In this document: positions 23,624 to 32,193 of the stretch, piece after piece | Position numbering within the stretch: the first letter of the stretch is position 1 | How the letters are laid out: each line of letters begins with the position of its first letter | Assembly (NCBI GenBank): GCA_937120965.1 | Contig: CAKZKA010000232.1 | Location: 1-42,560 of the forward strand | Length of the DNA stretch: 42,560 bases | Source of the DNA: an uncultured Chloroflexota bacterium | GTDB lineage: Bacteria > Chloroflexota > Chloroflexia > Chloroflexales > Chloroflexaceae | Direction: 5' to 3' | Notes under the pieces: generated by a model | Database searches by the model: none | What the model was told of the DNA's origin: nothing | The model's input: only the letters and a program-made list of their open reading frames with translations | Program-made: the position numbers and the translations under genes

Positions 23624-24301
23624 ATGTATATTCTTATCACGAACGACGACGGCTATCAAAGTGAAGGGTTGGTAGCCCTGTGCGCGGCTCTGAGCCAGGT
23701 GGGCGAGGTGGTCGTGGTGGCCCCCGACCGCAACTGGAGCGCGGCCGGCCATTACCGCAAACTGTTCGACCCGCTGCGAGCGTGGGAAGGCACGCTCCTC
23801 GATGGCAGCCCTGCCCTGCTCTGCGACGGCACGCCGGCCGATTGTGTGGCGCTGGCAATTATGGGCCTGTTGCCGCGCAAGCCCGACCTGGTGGTGGCAG
23901 GGATCAACCTCGGCGCCAATCTGGGCACCGATGTGCTCTACTCGGGAACCGTGGCCGCGGCAATGGAAGGGATTATGTTCGGGGTTCCGGGCATCGCTGT
24001 GTCGCAACTGCGGGCCAGGAACGCTCCCTGGGACTTCCGGGCGGCTCAGGCGGCACTGGTACGGCTGGTGCAGAAGGTGCGCGACCGGGGTCTCCCCCAG
24101 GGCGTGTTGCTGAACCTCAATGTGCCAGCGCGCCCGCCTGAGGAGGTGCAAGGCATCCGCATCGCGCGGCTGGGCCGCCGCTCGTACCGCGATGAGCTGG
24201 TGGTTCGCTACGATCCCCGGGGGCGGCCGTATTACTGGATCGATGGCTCGGAACCGGAGGATCACGCCGATGATGGCACCGATGTGGCGGCTGTGGCTTA
24301 G
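23624..24301 (+). CDS. surE: 5'/3'-nucleotidase SurE, cut short by an in-frame amber codon
   Basis: 225 residues up to TAG at 24299-24301. SurE is a metal-dependent phosphatase of nucleoside monophosphates. The start ILITNDDG holds the metal-binding Asp pair. APDRNWSAAGH, DGTPADCVALA, GINLGANLGTDVLYSGTV and AAMEGIMFG are all intact. The family normally continues with a GxVSxTPLxxDLT tail. In this genome that tail (GYVSLTPTHMDLT) follows directly after the TAG in the same frame, to TGA at 24392-24394, giving 256 codons, the usual family length. A single GAG-to-TAG change fits. The core active site remains, so a shortened product might still fold. No ribosome site precedes the ATG, which abuts a repeat. 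Confidence 0.85.
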   Translation: MYILITNDDGYQSEGLVALCAALSQVGEVVVVAPDRNWSAAGHYRKLFDPLRAWEGTLLDGSPALLCDGTPADCVALAIMGLLPRKPDLVVAGINLGANLGTDVLYSGTVAAAMEGIMFGVPGIAVSQLRARNAPWDFRAAQAALVRLVQKVRDRGLPQGVLLNLNVPARPPEEVQGIRIARLGRRSYRDELVVRYDPRGRPYYWIDGSEPEDHADDGTDVAAVA

Positions 24302-24394
24302 GGCTATGTGAGCCTGACACCAACCCACATGGATCTGACCAGCCATCACTGGTTGGAGGCGTTGCGCGGCTGGGGATTGGAAGAGGCGCTCTGA
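24302..24394 (+). pseudogene. Separated C-terminal tail of SurE
   Basis: Thirty codons in frame after the amber stop encode the expected SurE ending (GYVSLTPTHMDLT, then HHWLEALRGWGLEEAL) and a natural TGA. Conservation of frame and wording shows it was coding until recently, or is still read through. Its end overlaps the 3' end of the opposite response regulator gene by 49 bp. Confidence 0.75.
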
Positions 24395-25272
24395 TCGCCC
24401 GCGGACGTGACGACCAGCCGTCGCTCGGCTGCCTCGGTAAGTTCGCGGATGTCGCTGAACGGACCGTCCTCCGGGCCGATTGTCGCGATGGCCAGGAGCA
24501 TCTGCGGAGCGCGGCCCGCGCGCAGATCGCGATAGCCGTAGTGCAGGCGGATGTCGGCATCGAAGCGGCGCGTGAGGTCGGCGATGACGGCGGGGATCAC
24601 GGTGGGCGGGGAGACGAGGACAAAATAGGGTCCTACGACCATCTGGCCCACGAAGGCCGCGTTCCGGCCCTGGTGGCGCACCACGTCACAGAGCAGCAGC
24701 GCGGTGAACTTGAGCACGTCTTCGCCCACCACCACGCCGTAGCGCTGGGTAAAATGCTCGAAGCCAGCGATCCGCACCAGGGCGAGCCGCCAGCCGTCGC
24801 TGATCAGCAGGTCGCGCAGCCGGGCATTGACCAGTTCGCCGGTGGGCAGGTTGGTGACGGGGTGGTAGTGGCCGCGTCGGCGTTCCTGGTCGATCTGGTT
24901 GCGGATAACCAGGTAGAGTTCTTCGATGTCGAAGGGCTTGTTGAGCAGATAGTCGGCTCGCACCTGGTTGTGGGCCGTCAGGCGATGCTCGCGTTCGCTG
25001 AAGGCCGTGAGTACCACGATGGGAATGTTCTGGGTCTCAGGCGAGGCGCGAAGAGCCATGCCAACCTCGTAGCCGCTGATGTCAGGGAGCCGCACATCGA
25101 GCAGCACCAGGTCCGGGGGCGTGGCCTGACAGAACTCCAGAGCCTCCTGGCCGCGCGTAGCCACCTGCACGCTGAAGCCGCGGCTGGTAAGGTAGGTGCG
25201 GAGCAGGCGCGCGATGTCGGCGTCGTCCTCAACGACCAGGATGGTAGCGGTGGGGCGTGCGGGTGCTTCCAT
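24346..25272 (-). CDS. Response regulator with degenerate GGDEF-like domain
   Basis: A 308-residue protein. Residues 10-125 are a CheY-like receiver: acidic pocket EDDAD, phosphoacceptor Asp59 (LVLLDVRLP), Thr in LTAFS and Lys in NKPFD. The rest resembles a diguanylate cyclase domain (HPVTNLPTGELVNARL in place of HDxLTGLPNR), but the GGDEF loop reads VVGPYFVLV, so catalysis is unlikely. It may act as a phosphorylation-dependent binding protein. No kinase is adjacent. The start at 25272 is chosen from domain limits; ATG 25332 and GTG 25350 are in-frame alternatives, and none has a clear ribosome site. Confidence 0.75.
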   Translation of the reverse strand: MEAPARPTATILVVEDDADIARLLRTYLTSRGFSVQVATRGQEALEFCQATPPDLVLLDVRLPDISGYEVGMALRASPETQNIPIVVLTAFSEREHRLTAHNQVRADYLLNKPFDIEELYLVIRNQIDQERRRGHYHPVTNLPTGELVNARLRDLLISDGWRLALVRIAGFEHFTQRYGVVVGEDVLKFTALLLCDVVRHQGRNAAFVGQMVVGPYFVLVSPPTVIPAVIADLTRRFDADIRLHYGYRDLRAGRAPQMLLAIATIGPEDGPFSDIRELTEAAERRLVVTSAGDQSASSNPQPRNASNQ

Positions 25273-25383
25273 GTGCAAGAGGGTGATGGTTCGTAGCGCC
25301 GGAACATGATTGCACTCATACAAACGGGCCATGGCAGCGAATTCGGGCACAGGGCGATGGGCAACATGTCCTCACCTCCGGCC

Positions 25384-25403
25384 CCTGGTATCTTGGTACC
25401 AGG
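25384..25403. other. Small palindrome upstream of the response regulator
   Basis: CCTGGTA (25384-25390) and TACCAGG (25397-25403) with a 6-nt centre. It could be an operator for the response regulator gene on the minus strand or an RNA hairpin; role unknown. Confidence 0.3.
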
Positions 25404-25536
25404 AGGGCGGGAAATGCGGTATGCTTCCGTCATCCAGTTCTGCCGAGCCAGGAGTGGTGAGGCCGCCTGGCCCCAGTCGCCACCCGAGCACGTTGGAGAG
25501 ATTCGCCCCCACTCCTGGTTGACCGCACTACAGCGG

Positions 25537-25640
25537 ACGGTATCTCTCCAGCTTCGCCGCAGAGCCTGCGCTGAGCCTGTCGAAGCGGGGCGACCAGCGC
25601 CGCGCGCGGAGGCGTTCCAATATGGTACTGGCTCCAGGGG
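25537..25640. repeat. Partial TIR-element interior
   Basis: CTCTCCAGCTTCGCCGCAGAG, GCCTGCGCTGAGCCTGTCGA (25564-25583) and GGCGTTCCAAT match the inside of the elements at 11503 and 30642. Both ends are missing. The rest of the 25404-25695 gap shows no gene. Confidence 0.55.
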
Positions 25641-25695
25641 TTGAGGTCTGCGCGGGATCGAGAGGTTGCATCGGCCCCGCACCAGTATGCGCCCC

Positions 25696-25724
25696 TTGCC
25701 GATAACGAGGGCGTTGGCTATACT
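25696..25724 (+). promoter_or_regulatory. ppk promoter
   Basis: TTGCCG (25696-25701), 17 bp, TATACT (25719-25724). Start near 25731 with a leader of about 200 nt before ppk. Confidence 0.55.
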
Positions 25725-25927
25725 ACTCATAGCCTACCGATATATTCCAGGATCACGACGGCAGGCCGTCAGCGCACTTACCTCCCACCACGCCTCGGAC
25801 CAGGCCATTCTGTACGGCATCCCTGCGGAACACAAACGTTGTGGGTGTGGAAAACGAGTCGGACATAGCTCCACCAGTGTGAGCGTTGATCCCGAACGCG
25901 AGAGATTGCCCCGAGGAGAAGCGCCGT

Positions 25928-28030
25928 ATGACCATAGACGAACAGCAGGTTGATACTGCGACGATGGCGCCCGTGGAGCGCTCCTACCTGAACCGTGAGT
26001 TAAGCTGGATCGAGTTCAACCGGCGCGTGCTTGACGAAGCGCGGGACCCTCGCAACCCGCTGCTGGAGCGGGTCAAGTTTCTGGCGATCTTCGCTTCGAA
26101 CCTGGACGAGTTTTTCATGATCCGCGTCAGCGGGATCAAGCAGCAAATCAGCGCGGGCGTCCGCAAGCAGTCGCCCGATGGGCTGACGCCCACCGAGCAA
26201 CTCATGGCGATCCGCCGGGTGCTGGTGCCGTTGCTGGAGGACGAACGCAAGCTCTTGCTGGAAGATCTGCTGCCGAACCTGCGCGCACACGGCATTTTTA
26301 TCTACGAGTACGGCGAACTCAACCCGGACCAGCGGGAATGGGTTGACAACTATTTCCATCGCCACGTTTTTCCCGTGCTGACGCCGCTGGCTTTCGACAG
26401 CAGCCGGCCCTTCCCGTTCATCTCGAATCTGAGCCTCAACCTGGCGGTCGTGATCCAGGATCGTGAGAAGGGGGAGCTGTTCGCCCGCGTGAAGGTGCCC
26501 GAGGTCCTGCCGCGCCTGGTGCAGTTGCCCTCCGACCTGTGCGACACGCCAGGCGACCTGCCGGCCGGACGCCAGGCCTGCTTCATCTGGCTGGAACAGG
26601 TGATCGCTGCGCACCTCAATGCCCTGTTCCCCGGAGTCACAGTGCGGGCAAGCTATCCATTTCGGGTCATCCGCAACGCCGATATGGAGATCGAAGAGGA
26701 TGAGGCCGACGACCTGCTGGCCACCATCGAGCAGGGAGTGCGGCGGCGGCGCTTCGGCGAGGTGGTGCGCTTGAAAGTGGACCATTCGATGCCCGAGCGC
26801 ATCGTGCAGTTGCTGGTAACGAACCTGAAGATCAGCCCGGCCGACGTTTACACCGTGCGGGGGCCCCTGGGTCTGGCCGATCTGATGAGCCTGCTGCGCC
26901 TGGATCGCCCTGATCTGAAGGACGCCCCCCACGTGCCGGTGTTGCCTCATGCCCTGCGCGATGATGTTGACATCTTCGAGGCGATCCAGCACGGCGATAT
27001 TCTGCTCCATCATCCCTATCACTCCTTTACGCCGATCATTGACTTCATTCAGGCCGCTGCCGATGACCCCGATGTGCTGGCGATTAAACAGACGCTCTAC
27101 CGCGTTGGTAGTAATTCACCGATTGTTAAGGCGCTGATGCATGCCCGCGAGCAGGGTAAGCAGGTCACGGCGATTGTGGAGCTTAAGGCTCGCTTCGATG
27201 AGGAAAACAACATCATCTGGGCGCGCCAGATGGAGCGCGCCGGCGTGCATGTGGTCTACGGGCTGCTGGGGCTGAAGGTGCATGCTAAGCTGGCCCTGGT
27301 GGTGCGCAAGGAGCAGGATGGCATTCGCTGCTATGCCCACCTGGGCACAGGCAACTACAACGCGAGTACGGCGCGCATTTACACCGATCTGGGGATATTG
27401 ACCTGTCGGCCTGAAGTGACGGCTGATGTGGTGGATCTGTTCAATTATCTGACCGCGTACAGCCGCCAGGACACCTACCGTAAACTGCTGGTTGCGCCGG
27501 TCACGCTGCGCGCCAATCTGAAGCGGTTGATCAAGCGCGAAATCGAACGGCAGCAAACCTTCGGCGATGGACGACTGATCTTCAAGATGAACGCCCTGGT
27601 GGACACGTCGATGATCAACGCACTGTACCGCGCCTCGCAGGCCGGTGTGCGGGTCGATCTGATTGTGCGCGGGATGTGCAGCCTTCGTCCCGGAATCCCC
27701 GGTCTCAGCGAAAACATCACCGTGCGAAGCATCGTGGGGCCGTTCCTCGAGCACCACCGGATCTACTACTTCCACAACGGCGGCCAGCCCGAGCTGTACC
27801 TCGGCAGCGCCGACTTGATGGAGCGCAACCTCGACCGGCGGGTCGAAGCTGCCTTCCCGGTGGAGGATCCCGCGCTGATGCGCTACGTTCACGATACCCT
27901 GCTCCAGACCTACCTGGCCGATAACTACCGGGCGCGCGTGCTTAACCCTGATGGCACCTACACCCGCCTGACCCCGACCAGCGAGTTGATTGACAGTCAG
28001 GACCCGGCGCGTATGGTTGGCGACAGGTGA
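25928..28030 (+). CDS. ppk: Polyphosphate kinase 1
   Basis: A 700-residue enzyme that reversibly moves the gamma phosphate of ATP to polyphosphate. The N-terminal domain begins YLNRELSWIEFNRRVLDEA, a strong PPK1 signature. Later come HHPYHSF, IKQTLYRVG, LKVHAKLAL (His that is autophosphorylated) and YAHLGTGNYN (second active-site His), then SADLMERNLDRRVE. Length agrees with the family. The ATG at 25928 follows GAGGAG; a TTG 14 codons upstream is open but unneeded. thpR starts 3 nt after its stop. No exopolyphosphatase is seen nearby. Confidence 0.95.
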   Translation: MTIDEQQVDTATMAPVERSYLNRELSWIEFNRRVLDEARDPRNPLLERVKFLAIFASNLDEFFMIRVSGIKQQISAGVRKQSPDGLTPTEQLMAIRRVLVPLLEDERKLLLEDLLPNLRAHGIFIYEYGELNPDQREWVDNYFHRHVFPVLTPLAFDSSRPFPFISNLSLNLAVVIQDREKGELFARVKVPEVLPRLVQLPSDLCDTPGDLPAGRQACFIWLEQVIAAHLNALFPGVTVRASYPFRVIRNADMEIEEDEADDLLATIEQGVRRRRFGEVVRLKVDHSMPERIVQLLVTNLKISPADVYTVRGPLGLADLMSLLRLDRPDLKDAPHVPVLPHALRDDVDIFEAIQHGDILLHHPYHSFTPIIDFIQAAADDPDVLAIKQTLYRVGSNSPIVKALMHAREQGKQVTAIVELKARFDEENNIIWARQMERAGVHVVYGLLGLKVHAKLALVVRKEQDGIRCYAHLGTGNYNASTARIYTDLGILTCRPEVTADVVDLFNYLTAYSRQDTYRKLLVAPVTLRANLKRLIKREIERQQTFGDGRLIFKMNALVDTSMINALYRASQAGVRVDLIVRGMCSLRPGIPGLSENITVRSIVGPFLEHHRIYYFHNGGQPELYLGSADLMERNLDRRVEAAFPVEDPALMRYVHDTLLQTYLADNYRARVLNPDGTYTRLTPTSELIDSQDPARMVGDR

Positions 28031-28033
28031 GCG

Positions 28034-28594
28034 ATGCGCCTGTTCATCGCCCTTCCCCTGCCCGACCCGGTGCGCGCAGCCCTGGCTGTGGCCCAGGAGC
28101 AGTTGCGGCGCGATAACCCCCCCGTCCGCTGGACTGACGCGACGCGGATGCACCTGACCTTGCAGTTCCTCGGTGAGACCAGCGCGGCGGTTGTGCCGAC
28201 GCTGGTCGCCGGCCTGGCCGAACTGACCGTGCCGCCCATCCACCTGGCGCTCAGCGGTCTGGGCGCCTTTCCTGGTCTTCAGCGGCCACGGGTGATCTGG
28301 GCCGGCATAGCGGGTGACATCGGCGCCCTTGACCGGCTGCGGGCCGCCGTTATCGCGGTGACCACGCCGCTGGGCTTCGCCCCCGAGACGCGACCCTTTA
28401 CGCCCCACCTCACCCTCGGGCGCCTTCGCGACGAGGCGCGCCCGGAACAGATCCGCGCCCTGGCCGCGACCCTGCGCGCCGCCGACACGCTTCCGCCACT
28501 GGCCTGGGAAGCTGGCCGGCCCATCCTCTACCAGAGCACGCTGAAACCCGAGGGAGCGGTATATACCGCGCTCGGCCCGGAATCGGCTGCGTAG
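28034..28594 (+). CDS. thpR: RNA 2',3'-cyclic phosphodiesterase
   Basis: A 186-residue 2H-phosphoesterase with both HxTx motifs, MHLTLQFLG (about residue 37) and PHLTLGR (about residue 126), which bind the cyclic phosphate. It opens RNA 2',3'-cyclic phosphates and may also act as an RNA ligase in reverse. Its ATG is 3 nt after the ppk stop, and the ribosome site AGGTGA overlaps that stop, so translation is probably coupled to ppk. Confidence 0.9.
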   Translation: MRLFIALPLPDPVRAALAVAQEQLRRDNPPVRWTDATRMHLTLQFLGETSAAVVPTLVAGLAELTVPPIHLALSGLGAFPGLQRPRVIWAGIAGDIGALDRLRAAVIAVTTPLGFAPETRPFTPHLTLGRLRDEARPEQIRALAATLRAADTLPPLAWEAGRPILYQSTLKPEGAVYTALGPESAA

Positions 28595-28614
28595 GCTGCT
28601 GATGCTCCCTTCTC

Positions 28615-28845
28615 GCGGGGCGGAGCCGGGCGGGAGGGGAAACCCGGTTTCCCTATCCTCTGACAAAACAGGTTTTTTCCCTGGGAGGGCTACGCCCTCC
28701 CAAACCTTCCCTGCAGGGAGGGGCGTGGGGAAACCCGGTTTCGCCATCCTCTGACAAAACAGGTTTTTTCGCTGGGAGGGCTACGCCCTCCCAAACCCTC
28801 CCGCGCTGACGGGCTGGTTCCTGGGAGGGCTACGCCGCAGAACGA
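28615..28845. repeat. Tandem repeat of GGGGAAACCCGGTTTCSCC plus GGGAGGG hairpin
   Basis: Two copies of a block of about 106 bp: GGGGAAACCCGGTTT, CTCTGACAAAACAGG (28659 and 28751), GGGAGGGCTACGCCCTCCC. A third partial hairpin follows near 28821. Nothing here is coding. Confidence 0.75.
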
Positions 28846-28859
28846 CAAGGAGACTCGCG

Positions 28860-30467
28860 ATGAACCCAACCTCTTCTCCCTCAACCGTAGACCAGGCGGG
28901 GCTGGTCGGTCTGCCGATGCCGGTGCGGGAACTGGCACAGCGCCGCTGGGACGTGGTGGTGGTAGGCGCGGGGCACAACGGGCTGACCTGCGCGGCCTAC
29001 CTGGCGCGGGCCGGGCGGCGCGTCGCGGTGCTGGAGGCGCGCGAGCGTGTCGGCGGGGCCTGCACCCTCGAAGAGGTCTGGCCGGGGGTGCGAATGTCGC
29101 CCTGCGCCTATCTGGCGGGCCTGTTGCACCCACGGGTGATTGACGAACTCGACCTGCCCCGGCGGGGATTTGTGTGGACACCGGCGCGCAACGGGCTGTT
29201 CGTGCCCTTCGAGGACGGCAGCAGCGTGCAACTCTACGAGGACGAGGCGCGCTGCGAGGCGGAGATCCGCCGCTTCGCGCCCGACGACCTGGCCGGCTGG
29301 CGGGCGATGACCGGGCTGATGAGTCGCCTGCGCGACGCCCTGCGGCCCCCCGGCGACGGTGACCTGTGGCTGGGCCAGCGTCCTGACCGTGAGACCATTG
29401 AGGCCCGGCTTGGCGGAGACGAGGACCTGCGGGGTCTTCTCTTCGAGTGGAGCATGGTCGAGTACGTCGAGCGCTATGTGCGCGACGAACGGCTGCAACT
29501 GGCGTATCTAGGCCAGGGGGTGATCGGAACCAACGCCAGCCCCTTCGACCCCGGCACGGCCTCGATCCACTTCCACCACTCCAGCGGGCGGCAGGGCGGC
29601 CACCCGGGCGCCTGGGGCTACGTGCGCGGCGGGATGGGCGTGGTCAGCTTTATGCTCTGCGACGCGGCGCGCGAGGCAGGGGCCGTGGTGGCGGCCGGCA
29701 TACCGGTGGCGCGCATCCTGCCCGGCGAAGGGGTAGAGCTGGAGAGCGGCGACCGGATCACGGCGCCGGTGGTCGTATCGAACGCCGACCCTCGGACGAC
29801 CCTGCGGCTGCTCGACGCCGCTGTCGACCCGGCCTGGCGCGCGCAGGTCGAGGCCCTGCCAATCGAGGGCTGTACGCTGAAGCTGAACGTGTTGCTCCGC
29901 GAACTGCCGAACTTCCGGGCGCGCCCGGGCACCTTCGAGCCGCACCACCAGGCGCAGATCAACACGCCGCTGACGAAGGCCGAGTGGCGCGCCGGCTACG
30001 AGGCTGCACGGCGCGGCGAACTGCCCTCACGTCTGTGGACTGAACTGTACTTCCAGAGCGTCCACGACCCCACTGTGGCGCCGGAGGGTATGCACACGAT
30101 GAGCGTGTTCGCCCAGTATGCGCCCTACCGCTTCGCCACGGGCGACTGGACGACCCGCCGCGATGAGGCGCAACAGCTTGGCATCGCTTCGATTGCGCGG
30201 TTTGCGAGCAACCTGCCCGATGCGGTGGTTGCGGTCGAGGCACTGGGGCCGCCGGACATCGAGCGGAAGGTGGGCCTGAGCGGCGGGCACATCTTCCAGG
30301 GCGAGTGCCTGCCGGCCTACATGTGGCACAACCGGCTCGATTACCGCACGCCAATGGAGGGGATCTACCTCTGCGGGGCCTGCACCTATCCCGGCGGCAG
30401 CGTGATCGCCGTCAACGGGCGCAACGCGGCAATGGCCATTCTCGGCGACGGATGGGGGGATCGTTAG
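28860..30467 (+). CDS. CrtI/PYROXD2-like FAD-dependent oxidoreductase
   Basis: A 535-residue flavoprotein. The dinucleotide-binding motif DVVVVGAGHNGLTCAAYLAR lies at residues 31-50, followed by EARERVGGAC. The C-terminal FAD motif reads GIYLCGACTYPGGSVIAVNG. The wording is nearer the PYROXD2 branch than true phytoene desaturases, so a carotenoid or retinoid substrate is possible but unproven. The ATG at 28860 follows AAGGAG by 6 nt. It stands alone between repeat tracts. Confidence 0.8.
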   Translation: MNPTSSPSTVDQAGLVGLPMPVRELAQRRWDVVVVGAGHNGLTCAAYLARAGRRVAVLEARERVGGACTLEEVWPGVRMSPCAYLAGLLHPRVIDELDLPRRGFVWTPARNGLFVPFEDGSSVQLYEDEARCEAEIRRFAPDDLAGWRAMTGLMSRLRDALRPPGDGDLWLGQRPDRETIEARLGGDEDLRGLLFEWSMVEYVERYVRDERLQLAYLGQGVIGTNASPFDPGTASIHFHHSSGRQGGHPGAWGYVRGGMGVVSFMLCDAAREAGAVVAAGIPVARILPGEGVELESGDRITAPVVVSNADPRTTLRLLDAAVDPAWRAQVEALPIEGCTLKLNVLLRELPNFRARPGTFEPHHQAQINTPLTKAEWRAGYEAARRGELPSRLWTELYFQSVHDPTVAPEGMHTMSVFAQYAPYRFATGDWTTRRDEAQQLGIASIARFASNLPDAVVAVEALGPPDIERKVGLSGGHIFQGECLPAYMWHNRLDYRTPMEGIYLCGACTYPGGSVIAVNGRNAAMAILGDGWGDR

Positions 30468-30641
30468 CCCGGGGATAGAGTTTTTGCGGAGCGCATCAGG
30501 AAGCCATGGCTGCGGCTGGCGGATGGCGTCCGGATATGCGCTGGTTGGTCCTCCCCCCCGGCCCCCCTCCTTTCAGGTGTAGCGTTTCTGGCGGATGGCG
30601 TCCGGATGCGCTGCTGGCCCTCACCCCCCTGCCCCCCTTCG
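30468..30641. repeat. Dispersed repeat upstream of TIR element
   Basis: TTTCAGGTGTAGCGTTTCTG and GGCGGATGGCGTCCGGATGC occur here and again near 31808-31850, and in reverse at 6355-6420. There is no gene. Confidence 0.55.
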
Positions 30642-30842
30642 TTCAGGGGCGGGAAGAACGTATGAGCGCCGACGGGCGGTATGGCGTGGGGATGCGCTGG
30701 TTGGCTCCCGCCCCCTCCCCCTCTCCAGCCTCGCTGGAGAGCCTGCGCTGAGCCTGTCGAAGCGGGGAGACCAGAGCCGTGCGCGGGGGCGTTCCAATGC
30801 GGTACAAGCCACGTTGGCTCGGATGTTCTGTCCGCCCTTAAA
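30642..30842. mobile_element. 201-bp non-coding element with inverted ends
   Basis: Left end TTCAGGGGCGGGAAGAAC (30642-30659), right end GTTCTGTCCGCCCTTAAA (30825-30842). The interior matches the element at 11503-11752, including the GAGCCTGTCGAAG module (30741-30763) and GGCGTTCCAATGCGG. It lacks a 50-bp GC tract of that copy. It contains no gene. Confidence 0.6.
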
Positions 30843-31026
30843 AGCGAGAGAGGGGCAGGATGTTGGCGTTGCGATGCGCTAGCTCCGCTGGCACACCGCT
30901 CGCTCCGTCAAGCGGAGCGGGGGGCGGGAGAAGCTTTATGGCGCCGTTGCAACGGATTTTTGCTTTTATGTTACACTACACTCTGTTCAGATTGTCACGA
31001 AAGCGGAATTACATGGAGGTGCCCAG

Positions 31027-31773
31027 ATGAGTTGGAGAGCTCCGCAGGGTGGCGGACCACGGATTCCCGGTTTTGACCAGGGCGACAACGTGTTCTCCGG
31101 CGGTAGCGCCGGCGGCCCCCCGCTGCTATCGCTGATCATCGCGGCCCTGGCGGTAGGCCTGGTCGGGCTGTTCCTGGCGATAGCCTTCGGAGGCAACCTC
31201 GGTCAGGGCACGGCCGCGGCGCCACAGCCTACGCGGCCGCCCGCCGTGTTGCCGACAGCGCCCCCGGCGGTCCAGCCAACGGCGCCTCCCGCGGCGACGA
31301 CGGCGCCGGCCCAGCCAACCGCTACCCCTTCCAGGCCGGCCGCTGGTATCCCCACTGAGCCGCTCGGTCCGGCGCTGGCCTCTGGTACGGGTACGCCGAT
31401 TGAAATCGGCACCGATGTTGCCTTGCTGATCTTCGACAAGGAACGGGTCACGGTTCCCAACGGCCTGGTAACGCTGACCTTCAAGAACCTGGCCGCCGCC
31501 GTGCAGCACAACTGGGTACTGGTTCAAGGCGGTGACGAGGTGGCTTCAGCGGTCAACGACGTGGCGCAGGCCCAGGTGCGGGTGACCCGTGACGCCGCTG
31601 GCGCCGTTCCCCCTGCCGACACGCCCGGCTTGCTTGTGGCCTCGCCGATGCTCGATCCCGGCGACGAAGTGACGTTCACCTTCCAGACGCCCGGCCCGGG
31701 CACGTATGAGTTTATTTGCACCTTCCCGGGGCACTATGTTGCCGGTATGAAGGGGGTCCTGGTGGTCGAGTAG
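31027..31773 (+). CDS. Auracyanin-type blue copper protein
   Basis: A 248-residue membrane-anchored cupredoxin. An N-terminal segment (about residues 33-57) anchors it, followed by a Pro/Thr/Ala linker to about 105 and a copper domain. Ligands are the His in VQHNW and Cys, His, Met in ICTFPGHYVAGM with spacing C-x4-H-x4-M, as in auracyanins. It carries electrons outside the membrane, most likely from alternative complex III to the tetraheme PufC, whose gene lies 3 kb away on the other strand. The ATG at 31027 follows ATGGAGGTG. The upstream 180 bp are relatively AT-rich with no clear promoter. Confidence 0.9.
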   Translation: MSWRAPQGGGPRIPGFDQGDNVFSGGSAGGPPLLSLIIAALAVGLVGLFLAIAFGGNLGQGTAAAPQPTRPPAVLPTAPPAVQPTAPPAATTAPAQPTATPSRPAAGIPTEPLGPALASGTGTPIEIGTDVALLIFDKERVTVPNGLVTLTFKNLAAAVQHNWVLVQGGDEVASAVNDVAQAQVRVTRDAAGAVPPADTPGLLVASPMLDPGDEVTFTFQTPGPGTYEFICTFPGHYVAGMKGVLVVE

Positions 31774-32193
31774 GGGTAAAGCCGGTTTCTCCGCCCCGCC
31801 TGGTCCACCTTTCAGGTGGAGCGTTTCCGGCGGATGGCGTCCTGATGCACTGCTGGTCGTCACCCCCCTGCCCCCCTCTCCCTGAGCGGGAGAGGGGGGT
31901 ATGTGGTTGGCGTTACGATGCGCCGGCTCCGCTGAGGTACCGCAACGCCAGATTCTGCCCCCCTCTCCCTGAGCAGGTTCAGGGGCGGACAGAACCTATG
32001 GGCGCCGACGGGCGTTATGGCGTTGGGATACGCTGGTTGGTTCCCGCCCCCTCCCCCTCTCCAGCTTCGCTGGAGAGCCTGCGCTGAGCCTGTCGAAGCG
32101 GGGAGACCAGAGCCGTGGGCGGGGGCGTTCCAACAGGGATATGCGACGCTTCAGCTCCCCTCGCAACCTCCCCCGTCTGTGAGAGGTATTGCC
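31774..32193. repeat. Repeat gap between auracyanin and bchP
   Basis: This gap holds the TTTCAGGTGGAGCGTTTCCG repeat (about 31810), then a TIR-element left end TTCAGGGGCGGACAGAAC (31978-31995), CTCTCCAGC-TTC-GCTGGAGAG and the GAGCCTGTCGAAG module (32077-32099), without the right end. There is no gene. bchP ends at 32194 in the opposite direction. Confidence 0.65.

Noticed and set aside
27116..28747. A 543-codon open frame antisense to ppk and thpR
   Set aside because: It is a GC-rich shadow of ppk, whose motifs and ribosome site are clear on the other strand.
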